A stretch of 64,000 bases of DNA from Psoroptes ovis (Eukaryota > Arthropoda > Arachnida > Sarcoptiformes > Psoroptidae). Below, in pieces: positions 12,543 through 26,100 of this stretch. Numbering within the stretch: position 1 is the first letter of the stretch; the number at the start of each line of letters is the position of its first letter. The position numbers and the translations under genes are program-made. A model generated the notes under the pieces. It was not told where the DNA came from. It did not search any database and saw only the letters and a program-made list of their open reading frames with translations. Location of the stretch: the NCBI GenBank assembly GCA_002943765.1, contig PQWQ01000004.1:2604001-2668000 (forward strand), written 5' to 3'.

Positions 12543-15500
12543 CCTGGACAAAATCAATTGAATATATTTCAAGTCAAATGGCCGACGAATTGATAAAAAC
12601 GAAAGCGAAACAAATAAAAAAAAATTCCATTGTTCATTTTTCAATGGAAAATGAATGCAATTTTTTCTATTTTTAATTATCATTGGTTTTTAATTGGCAT
12701 CCAATTACGATCAATAGGTGAAAATAGAGTTATGTGTGTGTGTATATCGTATCGTAAGCTTCAAATCAATAATTAACTATTTACAATATGACAAATTAAC
12801 AATATTTTCATTGTTAATTTTCTTTTGTTTTGTTTGTTTTTTGATTGATTGACTGATTGATTGTAATTGTTATTGCTAATTTACAAATCAATATTAGCAG
12901 AAAATATTGATCAAAATTATAAGCGATAAAATGATTGAATTAGTTGTAATAATTGCAATAATAACGATTAAATGTTTGAATTATTCATATATTTCTATTA
13001 TTTTCTGTATTACAAAGAATTTAACGGGTGAAATGAATAAATTTCTATTATTCTGTTATGGTCCTATCGCATTTTCCAATGAATATTTGAATCGATTTCT
13101 AAACAATTGCTTTGATTATTATCTCATTTCATTAGATTACTCCATATTTCAATTGTAATATGATTCAAATCAAATTAATAATAATGAATAAATAATTTCA
13201 TAAATTCATAATAAAATGAGATGAATATTTGAATGAATGAAAAATTTTTCATATTTTTTTTCAAACAATAAATAATAATTTGATTTTGAAAACGTCATTC
13301 AGACGTGAAAAAATGAAAATTAAATGGATAGAAAACAACACAAAATACAGCGAAATCGATTGATTGAATGGAAAATTGTGTAAAATAAAAATATAATCGA
13401 AAATTATAATTAATCATAGACCATTATTTCATTCAATTTGTGAATACAAAATAGTATGATAATAAAAATACTGAATGAAAAAATTAATTGGAAAACAATT
13501 AATTCAACATTGAAAAATGAAATAAGAAAAGAATCGATTAACATGATGTTTATTAAATTCAAATGAATTTGAAAATAATAATAATAATAATAATTTATGA
13601 TCAATTTCAAATTAAAATTTCGAAACAAATATCTATATAATATTCATAGAGAAATATATTCATTTATTTATTAATAAATAAAGATGTTTTAAAAAGGTGC
13701 AAATGAATGATCAAATGATTAATAAGAGTGGAAAAAAATTATATGATTTTGAATTGAATGTGAAAAATGTAATCACATTGATTGATGAAGCGACACATAC
13801 ACACAAACAAACACACAAACACATTGATTTTCGATGTTAATCAATTAATTTTCAATAGCAAAGAATCAGAAAAATTTCAAAGAAAAAAAATGGCGAAATG
13901 CAATTTGGAAATTTGTGGAAATTTTATTTTCTCAGCCACTCGATAAAATTTTCTCCAATTATCAAAGCAAACAAACAAAAAAAAAAATACATGGAATCCA
14001 TTATTTGTTTTGATCGAAAAACAAAATTAATCACTAAAAATATATGTCAAAATATCATATAAAAGATATAATTCGAATCATTTTAGCTTAATTAATAGAA
14101 ATAAATTTATAAATATTTGTTCAAGCATTCATTGGATTTTGTTTTTCAAAACGTCAATCAAATATTTCAATCATCTCATTTCACAAATTATTTCATCATC
14201 ATTCATTCATTTAAATTCAATGAATATAAATAATAATCGTAATAATAATTTTAATATGACCATCAATGGATCGAATTGAATTGAATAAATACGCACACAC
14301 ACACACACAATTTCATATCAAATCATATTGAATAGAATGATTAAAATAAATAAATAAAATCGCCACACCAAAAAATAAAATAAAATGAAAAAAAATCAAA
14401 TAAAATCAAAATATCTTCAGTTGTTCAACAGGTGGTTGTTCCAGACGACTATTCGACATTTAATTTGGGAAAAATCGCAATTCAAAAAAGCAAAAAAGAA
14501 AAGAAATGGTAATCATCAAAATTGTCAATTATTTTGTATTGAATTTGATTGGTTTCAGAGAAGAAAAAAATCAATTTAAATCTCAATTCAAATTGAAGCA
14601 ATCATTACCATAGGATTTATTGGGAATAATGTGTGTGCATAAATCAAAGGTTTTACATCGATTAAACGCTAATTTACATCAATTTCTATTCAAATTTTTC
14701 ATTTTTTTTCAAATCCAAAATCAAAATCAATTGTTTGCATCATTTATGAATTTTTAAATTGAATTTTTGGATATTATATTGAATAAACATTAATAGATAA
14801 ATATCCATAAGTGAAAATGATAAATCATTGTTTTTGTTTATCATTATCATTTATTATTATTATTTGAAATTTTGAACGACCTTGGACTTTTTTTTGACTG
14901 CCGCTTACACTGAAAAAAGTATATCAAAAAAAGTATAATTCAAGCAAAATTTCTGAAAAAAAATGAAAATCAATAAATATTTATTTTTCATTTTAAAATA
15001 TAATTTTTGTGCTTTAATCCATTTGGATTCCAAGCAAAAATAAGCCAATCATTGTCATTATCAAACATTGAGAATAATATTATTATGAAAATTATATTTT
15101 GAGTTCTTAAAGCGTTAAATACAAGAAATTTAATTAATTTTTTCATAACTTCTATGCTCTTGATTTGTAAATTGAGTGAAATAAAAATCTCCCATAAAGG
15201 ATTTTCTCTGGACAACAAAATGAGTGAATGGATTAATGAAATCAAAATTGAATTGAATTAAAATTGAATCATTTTTTTACCATGTATGATTTATTATTAA
15301 ACAAGATGCAATTTTTTTTTTTTTTTTTTTAAATTTTGAAAGCTTCAACACAATCATATTCAAAATTGGAAATTTACATATCAAAATAAACAAACAAACA
15401 AAAAAATCTTGCTAATTTCAAAATCTACATTCAAATGATTGTCAAATGAAATTTTGAATCGAATTCCAATTACAAATTTTAAGTTCACATTTTTTCACTT

Positions 15501-17566
15501 TGATTCAGCTAGGATCATCAAAATCATTATTTTTCATGTCCAAAAATGTATCATAATCATCATCATCATCAGATGATGATTTTGAATAGATTAATATCGG
15601 ATAAAAACAAATGAATTATGATGGATTGGATGGATTGAATGGTGAAAATAAGAAAAAATTTCAAAATTTTCAAAAAAATTCAATTAATTTTCTTCTCACT
15701 TGTTACAAATATGAATTCGTTCACATCCATACAGTTTGTTTAGTTGTTCATTCATTCATTCATTTATCCAATTATTTCGTTATCGTCATTATTATTCGAC
15801 ATTTTTTTTCCTACGCTTGTCATAATAACGGTGATGATAAGTTTATTTAGTGTAAAATGATTTTTTTGTTCTGCTGTTTTCATCATTTCATCGTTTTATT
15901 AATTGAAGATATTTCAAGGTATTCAAAATGGTGATTTTGAAAAGAATGAAATGAATGAAATGTGAATGAAAAGTGAATAAATGAATAAATAAATATTTGT
16001 ATCAATGAGTTGATTAAATAAAAGAAAAAAAAATTTGAAATTCATTTTTAATTCATACAATTTGTATTTGATTCATTTTGTTGGAATGTAAAATACAAAA
16101 ATATGTATCTATATCATTTTGAATTAATTTTCAATGTTTTTCAATTATGAAATATTTTTTTTCTTTGAATAATTTTCTTTCAATTTAATTTAAAAAAACT
16201 TCGCTCAAATAAATGTCCAACGGTAAAAATGCTCCAATTTTTAAATTTTTGGATGTTAATCCTTGTTTTATTCATTTATTTTTCCACATTTTCTTGTTTA
16301 TTTGTTCTTCACGAACAAAATTCAAAACAATAAAATTTTAAGTTTTTGTTCAAATTTTCAAAATATAATCAATTTTTGAAATGATTTCATTTTGCCAAAA
16401 AAAAAGGGGAAATTCCCTTTAAATTTTTTATAATTATTTTCTATTTTTATTTATTTATTTTTTTGGAAAAAAAAGGAAAAATTTAATATTTAGCAATTTT
16501 TCAATTCATTTCATTACACTTTTTTTCCATCAATTTCGGTTCAATTTCAATTTCTGAGAAAAAAAAACGAAATAAAATCAAATAACATCACTGTTATTAT
16601 TTGATTCAATTTGATTTTACTTTTAGTTTAGTTTTGCTTTGTTTTGTTTTTTTTTGAAAGCAGTAAACATGTATGTTTGTTCACCATTTTTCCATCATTT
16701 TTATTTCAGGATCTGGGAAATGAATTTAATTTTTTGCTTTTTTTAAAATCATTACTATTATTATTATTATTATTCAAACATAAACGCACATATTCACGAA
16801 TCGATGCTTTTTGTTTTTTTTTTTTTTTTTTTTTTTTGTTTTCTATGCTTTTCGATGATGAATAATTTCAATCATCATTATGATGATCATCATCATCATT
16901 GTTCATCATATATCGAATAACACATTAATTATCATTTGAATTATAAGTCTATAATTATAATTGGAAAAATCATAGACATATAATAATAATAAACACATGT
17001 TGATCGGTAGAAAACGAAAAACAAAACAAAAAAAAATTTTGTTTTTCAACATTTATTTTTCATTCGAACGTATTTTCCAATATTTCCAATCAATGCCATT
17101 ATTTTTTTTACTGTTTTTCTGTTTTTTTTAATACTTTTATTCATTTATTTATTTGTAATTTTCACTGTTCATTATTTCCAACTGTTTGCCGTTCCATTCA
17201 TTCATTTATATCATGAATTACACTTAATAATTTTCGAATCACCACATTGATGGATTTTGATTTTATTTACGATTTTCCAGTTAATTTTCTTAAAGGAAAA
17301 AATCAGTGTAAATTAAATTGAATGCAGTAAAAACAAAACAAAGCAAAACGAGCAATAAATCGATAAATTTAATCACTATTTAAGCATCCGATATCTGTTG
17401 CTGTTTAGTAATAATGATAATGGTTCACTTTCGATTTTTATTCGAAATGTTTATAAGCAAAAAAAAAATGAATACAAAAAAACTTCTTTATTCATTTCAA
17501 TGTTGTTGTTTTTATGATTTATTGTTCGCCTCGTTCGGCTTTTGGTGGATTGTTTTACTCAGTTAT

Positions 17567-17575
<9 letters not shown>

Positions 17576-17605
<30 letters not shown>
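17576..17605. repeat. ATT trinucleotide microsatellite
   Basis: About ten TTA/ATT units. They give a poly-isoleucine frame that should not be read as a membrane protein. Confidence 0.9.
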
Positions 17606-17945
17606 GTTATTTTCACCGATTCACGTAATCTAGATCATATTTATTTTATGATCAGTATTATTATTATTATTGATGTTTTATTTTCCAAAATTTATTCCAT
17701 TTCTGTATTCGACATAATTCAATATTATCTTGTACACAAAATGTTTTGAACAAACGGAACTAATGATTGAAAGTGATTTGGGCATTTTCACTGTGAAAAA
17801 AAAACAAGTGAAAATTCAATGAATTTTTGTTTTGATTTTGCAGAAAAAAATATCAATATTTTTGAACAGGTATATTCATAGATATTGAAGTATTATCCGA
17901 AGAAAAAATTGCCGAAAATAAAGCGGAATAAATTTCAAACTTATG

Positions 17946-18026
17946 AAGGGTTGTCCGAAAAGTTAGCCTATGCTAAATCGATGAAAACGCTGTTTGAAAA
18001 TCGGAAAAAACTTTTCGAACAACTCA
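17946..18026 (+). mobile_element. 80-bp palindromic MITE, copy 3 (diverged)
   Basis: The left end reads GGGTTGTCCGAAAAGTT and the right end AACTTTTCGAACAACTC, an imperfect inverted pair. The interior keeps a GAAAATCGG motif shared with other copies. Its ends and centre have accumulated more substitutions than copies 2, 4 and 5, so it looks like an older insertion. Confidence 0.6.
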
Positions 18027-21000
18027 ATAAATAAATAAACAAACATAATCAATAATAACAGTAAAGATTGAACATATAATAAATCAATCAATCAATCAAT
18101 GGTCATTTTCTCTGTATTTGTTCAATAATATTGTACGAAAAATATAAAAATATTGGATTATAAATAAGCAAATACATGCACAGTTTATGATGTATCAATC
18201 GATATTTAAAGCATCAATCAATGATACAATTGTTTTATCGGGTGTTTTTCTGTTTTTGTTTTCAATGTGATTCCGGTATGAAAAAAGATTTCAATGATTT
18301 AATTCATTCTGATTTGATTTCAAGTCATAATTTTTGTCACAAACAAAACAAAACATTCAAATCAACGTTCAAAGACAATGATATATGATTAATAATAATG
18401 ATAATCTCAAAATGAATAACATTGACTGTTTTCATTTTTATTTTCCGAAATTCCACTCATTTGTCTGTTGATCTGCTTGACATTTTAAAATTCGTTGAAA
18501 TATTGAAATGAGTGGTTAACGATTGAATGATACAAATGTTTAGAAAAACAATATGTACAAATTTCAATTTGAATCTGCAAAAACTACGAAAAAAAATGAT
18601 GAATATGATGAACAAAACAAAGCAAAAGGGACGCAGGAACTTTGAAATTTTCATTCATTCATTCATCAAAGAAATGAATGGAAAATGAATGGAAATTTTT
18701 CAATTTTTTTCAAATTCAATTTGTCAAATCAAATCATGAAATGGATGAATGTGAACAATAATTTTTGAAAGATTACTGAATTAATTTTACAGTATTACAT
18801 ATTGATGTACGAAATATCGGATGAAATGTTCACATTTCATGAATTTGTTTGGACAAAAAATTCAAAACTTGGACACGCCGGCATTAATGCCAATCTTTTC
18901 CGATGATAAATAGAAGTTATCAAATATTTTTCATATTTGACAAAATCAAAATCAAATCAAATAATGATTCAATGATCGCAAATGAAATTATTGGAACGAC
19001 CACAGCCACAATCCAATTCAGCCAAAATAAATAAAAATTTTTCGAATTTGATTTTGAAAATTTGAAAAACACAAAAAATTGATTATTTTTGACTTTTTCT
19101 GATAATTTGAGTACAAATTTTTCTCCCTTTTTGTCAAAATTCATTGACATTCACACTTCACACTTACAGACGGAATTTCAACGTACATATCCTTGTTTTT
19201 GTGCTTCAATTTATCATTTTTTGTTTTTTGTTCACCTCAAATACTCCAATTTGTGTGTTGACATCGAATTTTCTTTCGTTTTCAACAGAAAAGTCAAAAA
19301 ATATCTCATATATCATCATTTCTTGTCTAACATTTGTCACTTTTTTTGTTTGATCCTTGATTATTACAAATAATTCAATGATAGATCTGTCATTGTCATT
19401 GACAACAAACAAATATTCCTGACATTCATGAAAGACATTTGTCGCCAGTTTTTTTTTATATCAATGAATAGATCTTTTTTGTTTTGTGTTTTTCATGAAA
19501 AAAATGATAATGACTTGTTTTGAAGAAGTAAAAAATTTTCATTTCCACTTTAGATAAGAAATGAAATGAATTCATTTCATTTTTCGGATCATTTTGGATC
19601 ATTTTTTGTCAAAGGAACATGAAAGTCTGTATATCTAATTATGTCTGTAATCTGTGTGCATGTATTGTTCGTTGAATTTTTTGCTTTTCCATCGTTCAAC
19701 TTGATCATCACACGTTTCATCTGTGGAAAATTATGCATCTTTCATTATTATTGTTATGCATGATCGTCTATTCTTATATTATTAATTTATTCATTCACAC
19801 ATGAACAGCAATATGCTTTGGAAAAATGAATCAAAGAAAATCATTTTTCAGTATATTTTATATCAGTTCGAGACTTGAGATTTTTTGTTTTTTTCCTCAG
19901 GAATCATTACGGAAAACAAATGAAACAGAGACAGATACAAATTCCAACGAACTGCATTGATAACGACGACTAATGCCAATCAATGGCCAATTGAATAATA
20001 ATGATGATGATCATCATCATTATTAGTATTTTTTCGGACTTAGACTTGGATTTATTTAGACATGAATGACTTGAAGCATTGATATGAAATAACAAAAATA
20101 AAACAAAACAAAAAACTGGATCATTTCCATTGTTTTTAACGTGAAAAAAAATTAATTCTCAAATATACATGAATAAATAAATATATCATTATTATTATCG
20201 TTTTTGCACGTATTTCTTATTAACAAGTGGAAAAACATCAAAAAATCAAGAAAATCAAAAGATTTACTTGTAAATTTTAAATTATTTTTCAATTTTTCGT
20301 TTCGCATAATTCATAATTCATAAATGAATGATTGACATACAAAAAGAGAAATAATCAGTAATCAAATCATCCAAGCTTAAGACTAAAAGATAAATCTCAC
20401 GCACACATTCATATTTTTGCAAAGAACCTTTTTGTATCCACACGTGTTTTCGATATAAACACGTTAATTTACAGGTTTATACAGAAAAATGTTGGTTATT
20501 TAAAAGCAAAGCAAACCACTGAAAAATGTGAATTATAATTGTTTGTGCATTTTTTTCCATATCATATGTGAGATTATGGAGAAAAAATCTGCAAAAAATT
20601 TAAATAATTTTAATTTAAATTAAATTGATACAAAACACAACAATAATAACAAACATAACCTCATAGATGATGATCATAATTATAATAATGATAATAAGAA
20701 TAATAATAAATGAATGACAAAAACAATTTCATTCAATTTTAACATTTATTATTCAAGATTAAATATTTAAAAAAAAATTGTATACATTTTGTATTATTAT
20801 ATAATCTCGTGTATATAATAATAATGAAAAATATCCCGTCGTTTTGCTTTGTTTTCCATGTTATTCTATTATTTTATAATTCAAATGTTATTTTATCAAT
20901 TTTATCATCTTTATTTCGTTTCGGCTTTGATATAATGTGAAATCTTTCTTTCTTCGAAAACAAGCAAGATTTCTTTGTAAAAAATGAATGAAAATATTCA

Positions 21001-21855
21001 TCCATTCATTCATTCGTAACATTAGACATTATTTCAAATATTTTAATATAATCATTTTTATTTGAAAATGATTCTTGGAACATTTTTTTTCTTTTATTTC
21101 ATTTTTCAAAGTACAAATCATTTAAATCTGTTATTAAAAATTATCATCATCTAATGTAGCTAATACAATGAATCCACATGAATTATCATAAGGTCCTCAT
21201 ATGTTTTTTGTCGTTTCTTTCGCTGACGCTGATACTGATGATGATGATAATGAATAATGTTTTATTGTAGTGATCACGGTGATGATTGTTGATAATGCAA
21301 TGTAATGTGAATGATGATATTGTCTCGTTGCTGTTGATGCTGTTGATGGTTGATGTTGATGTATATCGATATCATTCAACAGCAGCAACAGTAGTTGAAT
21401 ATTTGAAAAATGAAAAAATATTTTAAATATTTCCCCCATGTGTTTTTCAATGATAATCCGTATTTTCAAAGTGTATTCAAGTATTTATTTGTGCTTGTGA
21501 ATACTCCCAATAAATTGCTCCAATTTGTATCTCAATCAGACATATCAATATTAATAATTTTTCTATTAATCATTTAATTTTTGAAATTTTTATTAATCAT
21601 ATTACAATGATTATCATTATTACTTTACATTTCTGTCTCTTTTCCCATTAATGTTGGATTAAAACATTTTGGAATCTTTTGACTTTTACATTTTCTGAAA
21701 AATTATTTCATTCAGAATGTGAAGTTGTATACAACAAGCAAAACAATTCAAAAGTAATGAAACAATTCTCTTTTTTTTTTTAATTTCACTTATTTTCAAT
21801 TAACATTCATTGTATTTATTCATTCATTTATTATTATTATTTCATTATTATTATA
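18027..21855. other. AT-rich intergenic, no gene seen
   Basis: No conserved coding sequence was recognised. It includes a small perfect palindrome GGCATTAATGCC near 18881-18892 and AT-rich repeats. An antisense frame at 21197-21469, rich in H, Q, S and T, has no start context or splice signals that would support it. Confidence 0.5.
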
Positions 21856-21935
21856 TTAGGCTGTCCGAGAAGTTCATTCCGCTTAATCAGAAGAGTTGCC
21901 CATGAAAATCGGCCAGAATTTTCCGGACTACCTAA
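21856..21935 (+). mobile_element. 80-bp palindromic MITE, copy 4
   Basis: It starts TTAGGCTGTCCGAGAAGTTC and ends CCGGACTACCTAA, with TA immediately outside each end (21854-21855 and 21936-21937). It has the same length, orientation and interior (ATTCCGCTTAATC, ATGAAAATCGGCC) as copy 2. Confidence 0.8.
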
Positions 21936-22973
21936 TACATTGCGACTTGATACTAATAATCATAAGTAGTGAAATTATGATGATAAAATTTAGATTTTCA
22001 TTTTGTGTCTGTGTGTAAAAGGTTCGTGTTTTGTTTTCCACTTTACTTTACTATTTTATTTTACATCTCACTTTTTTTTTAAGATGAAAAACATCTCTAA
22101 ACATTTTCTCGCGTTTCACATAATTTTTCTGTTCTCTTTCGTATTATTTCATTTCATTTTATATTTTTTACTGAAGAAATTATACTTGAAAAAATCTCAT
22201 AGAATATAAATGATAATAATAATAATAATGAAAAATTTGAATGCAAAAAAATAATGAAATAATAATAATAATTCAATGTTTCAAAAACACAGTCCTAAAC
22301 ACACTACTGATGACTAGTAGACTGATTCTCTTTATGAAAATGATAAAATAATGTTACAAATAATTTTGATTTCTCACTTTTATTTTGTTCGACAAAGAAT
22401 TTCATTTCAGTTCTTGGCTGATGTTGTTGTTGCATTTAGCTTTCATCGAAAATCTTATATATCCCAAGATTCGAAAAATTCGTTTCATTTTGTATTTTGA
22501 TTTTTTTTTTATTTAGGCTTCGAATTCAGCTGAGTAGATACAATGAATGAAATAAATAATTGAATGAATTAATTGAACATTGAATTTTTTCATAAATAAT
22601 AGATCTGTGAAATATATTTAGTTCATTTCTAATATTTTATCATCATTAAATATGATTTTATTCGATTTATTTCATGGAAAAAATTTTCAATCATAAATAA
22701 TATTGATTAACCTTTTCAATTTATAATTTTTTGTGCATCTGTTGGTGCTGAAATCGATTCAATTTTTGTTTTGTATTGAATTTTTAATTTGAATTTTAAC
22801 AAATTCATAAATTGATTTATTTTGTGTACAATTCGTTATCTGGCATTTTTTCCTCGAATAATGAAACAGTGATATTGATTCTCGCATTTTTTTTTATTGA
22901 ATACTTTATCAAAGTTTTTTTTCGAAAATATTCTGTGATCTAAATCGTAAATTTTTTGTGAAATTTTTTTTAG
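21936..22973. other. intergenic and presumed upstream region of the chitin-binding gene
   Basis: No gene is seen. A pyrimidine-rich run ending in TTTTTTTTAG at 22972-22973 could be a splice acceptor for a 5'-UTR exon starting at 22974, which would place the true promoter further upstream. No TATA box or initiator could be assigned with confidence. Confidence 0.4.
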
Positions 22974-23106
22974 GCTCAAATTTTATCAAATTTTTCTTCA
23001 AAGAAAACAGAACGCCTGGAATTTATTGAATTCAATGAATCGACGATATTCGTAAGATATTTCAATCATTTAAGAGAATAAAAAAAATATTTGAATAATA
23101 TCAAAA

Positions 23107-26100
23107 ATGAAGAGATTAAGATCGATCAGATTTTGTAATGAGCAAAAACAATCAACGTTTTTGCCATTATCATTATCATCAATATTGAGATCATCATTAA
23201 AAAATTCATTAATCAATATTGTAATAATATTAATAATATCGATAACAATTATAAATGGTCAATTTATTCATATATTCGAAATACAAGATGAAAATCGTGC
23301 ACCAAAATCCGATTTATTTGATCCATCACAATATAAATATGTATCACCATCGCAATTAAAACAAAAACAACAAGAACAGAATAAATTATTATTATTATCA
23401 AAACAAGTACAGAATCAAACACGATCATCACCGTCATCATCATCTTCATCATCATCATCATTACCAGCATCATTAATATCACAATCATCACTTACATCAC
23501 CATTATTATTGAATACAATTTCAAATTCGCTATCACAATCATCACAATCACAATTGCCATCTACTCAAGCATCGCAGACACCAATAATTCGTAATAATAT
23601 TGAACCAACATCACAGTATGCACCACAGGTACCAGAATTTCGTCGTTCAATACCGACACAAAAAAGTTCGGTTATTTATGCTGATGATGACATTAATAAT
23701 AATAATAATATAAATAATGGAAGCCAAAATCTTCAATATCAAGCACAACATCAAAGTAATCGTATTCGTATTGGATCAATACCGAGAAGTCAAAATGCAT
23801 ACTCAAATCATCATAATATGAGCGGTAATCATCCACATCATTATCTTAATAATCGTCATGATTCTAATCAAAATCATTCAATGACTTTAGCACCAAATAT
23901 AACATATATGCAAGCAGCAATCAATCGTTTATTGCAGCCAAATTTCACTGCAACAATCGTCCAGCAATCATCACCATCGGCATCATCTTCACAAACTCCG
24001 ATAACAAGCAGCAATCATATACCGGAACAATATGATTCAGAGATAAGAAAACAATTACGACAATCACAATCAAATCCACAACAATCTGAAAATCGTTATA
24101 GCCGTACACAACCATTACGTGTATCAGCACAAAATCAACGACAATATGTTGTGAGTATTATAAAAATGAAATTATAATTAATTATAATTAAGAAAAAAAA
24201 ATTATTCAACAAAATATTTTATTTTGTGAAAATGAAAAATTGAAAAAAAATTTATTTCACAAGCTTGGAAAGTTTTGAAAATTTTTTTTTGATATCATAA
24301 TAAAGATTAAAATCATAATGATAACGTTTTTGATGGTAACATTCATCATTATTCATAATAATTTAAAATTTCCCATGAAAAAAATTTCAAAAAATATAAT
24401 TATTCAAATATTTATCCCATCTTACTTTACTAATGAATTATTCTATTTTTATAATTTTTCATTCAAACAAACAGGTAAGAGTACCGGCACCATTTTCAAT
24501 TGCTAATTTGACAAATCCACAGCAACAACAACAACCGCAGCAGCAACAGCAGCAGCAGCATCAACAACCACAAAATCCATCACCAACTTTATTACCATTA
24601 CAACAATTGCCACCAAATTTAAGCCAATTACCACAACCAACGAATCAATATCAACCTATACAGATAATTGTTCCTCCAAATAATTCAAGTCAATCGTCGC
24701 TACGATTGTCGACTTTGAATTCAGTTTTGAATGCTAATCAACAAGATAGAATCGGAATACCATCGAGCTTGTTAAATTCATTCCTACAACGAACACAAAA
24801 TCAATTCCAATTACAACAACAACAGCAACAATTACCGAAACCACAAGCACAGCCGCAACCATTGCCGCAACCACAATCACAACCGCAGCAAATGCAACAT
24901 TCACAACACGCTCCAATAAGTAAGTTTAATCCCTATGGAGAAGCTGGAATGTCAATAAATTTTTTTCCCACAGTCACACAACCACAACCACCATATGCAG
25001 CTAATTTGCCACCTGTATATGCACCAGCACAACCTCCACAACAATCAGTATCACATCCAGTGATTACTTCATCAGCACCAGCATCAGCTGGTCACCAGCC
25101 ATCAAGTTTATTATCGCAGCCAACTATCATTGCAAACACACAAAGTGCTCCGATCGGTAGATCTGTCAGTGGTGTTTCATCAAATAATTCACTTTCATCG
25201 TTATTCAATCCACCAGTCACCAATAAAGAAAGTTTAACTGATGAAGATATCAAATTGATAGAAGAACATAACCGAAAAGTGAGATTATTCTTACAACAAA
25301 GACAAGCAGAATTACAAGCGCAACAAGAACGCTTACGACAGCAAAAATTAGCTGAAGAAGCTGCGTTGAAAGCCCAACAAGAAGCTGCTGCACGTGCTGC
25401 AGCTGAAGAAGAACGTATTCGTCGTTTGAAAGCTGAACAAGAAGCCGCTGCTCGTGCCGCAGCTGAACAAGAACGCATACGAAGATTAAAAGCAGAGCAA
25501 GAAGCTGCCGCAAGAGCAGCTGCTGAACAAGAAAGAATAAGACGATTAAAAGCAGAACAAGAAGCTGCTGCTCGTGCTGCTGCTGAACAAGAACGTATTC
25601 GCCGTTTGAAAGCAGAACAAGAAGCTGCTGCTCGTGCTGCTGCTGAACAAGAACGTATTCGCCGTTTGAAAGCAGAACAAGAAGCTGCTGCCCGTGCCGC
25701 TGCTGAGCAAGAACGATTACGAAAACTCAGAGAACAACAGGAAGCTGCAGCTAGAGCTGCTGCCGAACAAGAAAGAATTGCCCGCATTAGGGCTGAACAA
25801 GAAAGAATTCAAAGAATGCGTGCTGAACAAGAAGCTGCCGCAAGAGCAGCCGCTGAACAAGAAAGAATTCGCAGATTAAAAGCTGAACAAGAAGCAGCTG
25901 CACGTGCTGCCGCTGAACAAGAACGCATTCGCCGTTTGAAAGCAGAACAAGAAGCTGCTGCTCGTGCTGCGGCTGAACAAGAAAGGCTCGCTCGACTCCG
26001 TGCTGAACAAGAAGCTGCTGCACGTGCTGCGGCTGAACAAGAAAGAATTCGCCGATTAAAAGCTGAACAAGAAGCTCTTGAACAACAAAGATACCAAAAA

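Larger units (their letters stand above)
5086..17945. other. AT-rich gene desert
   Basis: Nearly 13 kb with no convincing conserved coding sequence. It holds many microsatellites: CAACAA/GTT runs near 5780, an AAT/ATT palindromic block near 5816-5853, CA or TG tracts near 8308, 9105, 9869, 12522 and 14294, a GAT run at 11102-11135 and an ATT run at 17576-17605. One short open frame at 9226-9396 is listed separately as a weak exon candidate. A TATA-like box with a downstream TCAGT lies at 11752-11790 but serves no visible gene. Confidence 0.55.

Noticed and set aside
17414..17749. 111-residue hydrophobic plus-strand frame
   Set aside because: Poly-isoleucine comes from the ATT microsatellite; no conserved motif or splice structure.
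21197..21469. 90-residue minus-strand frame rich in H, Q, S and T
   Set aside because: Composition resembles tails of real genes here, but no start context, acceptor or companion exon was found, and it lies in CAACAT/GATGAT repeat DNA.
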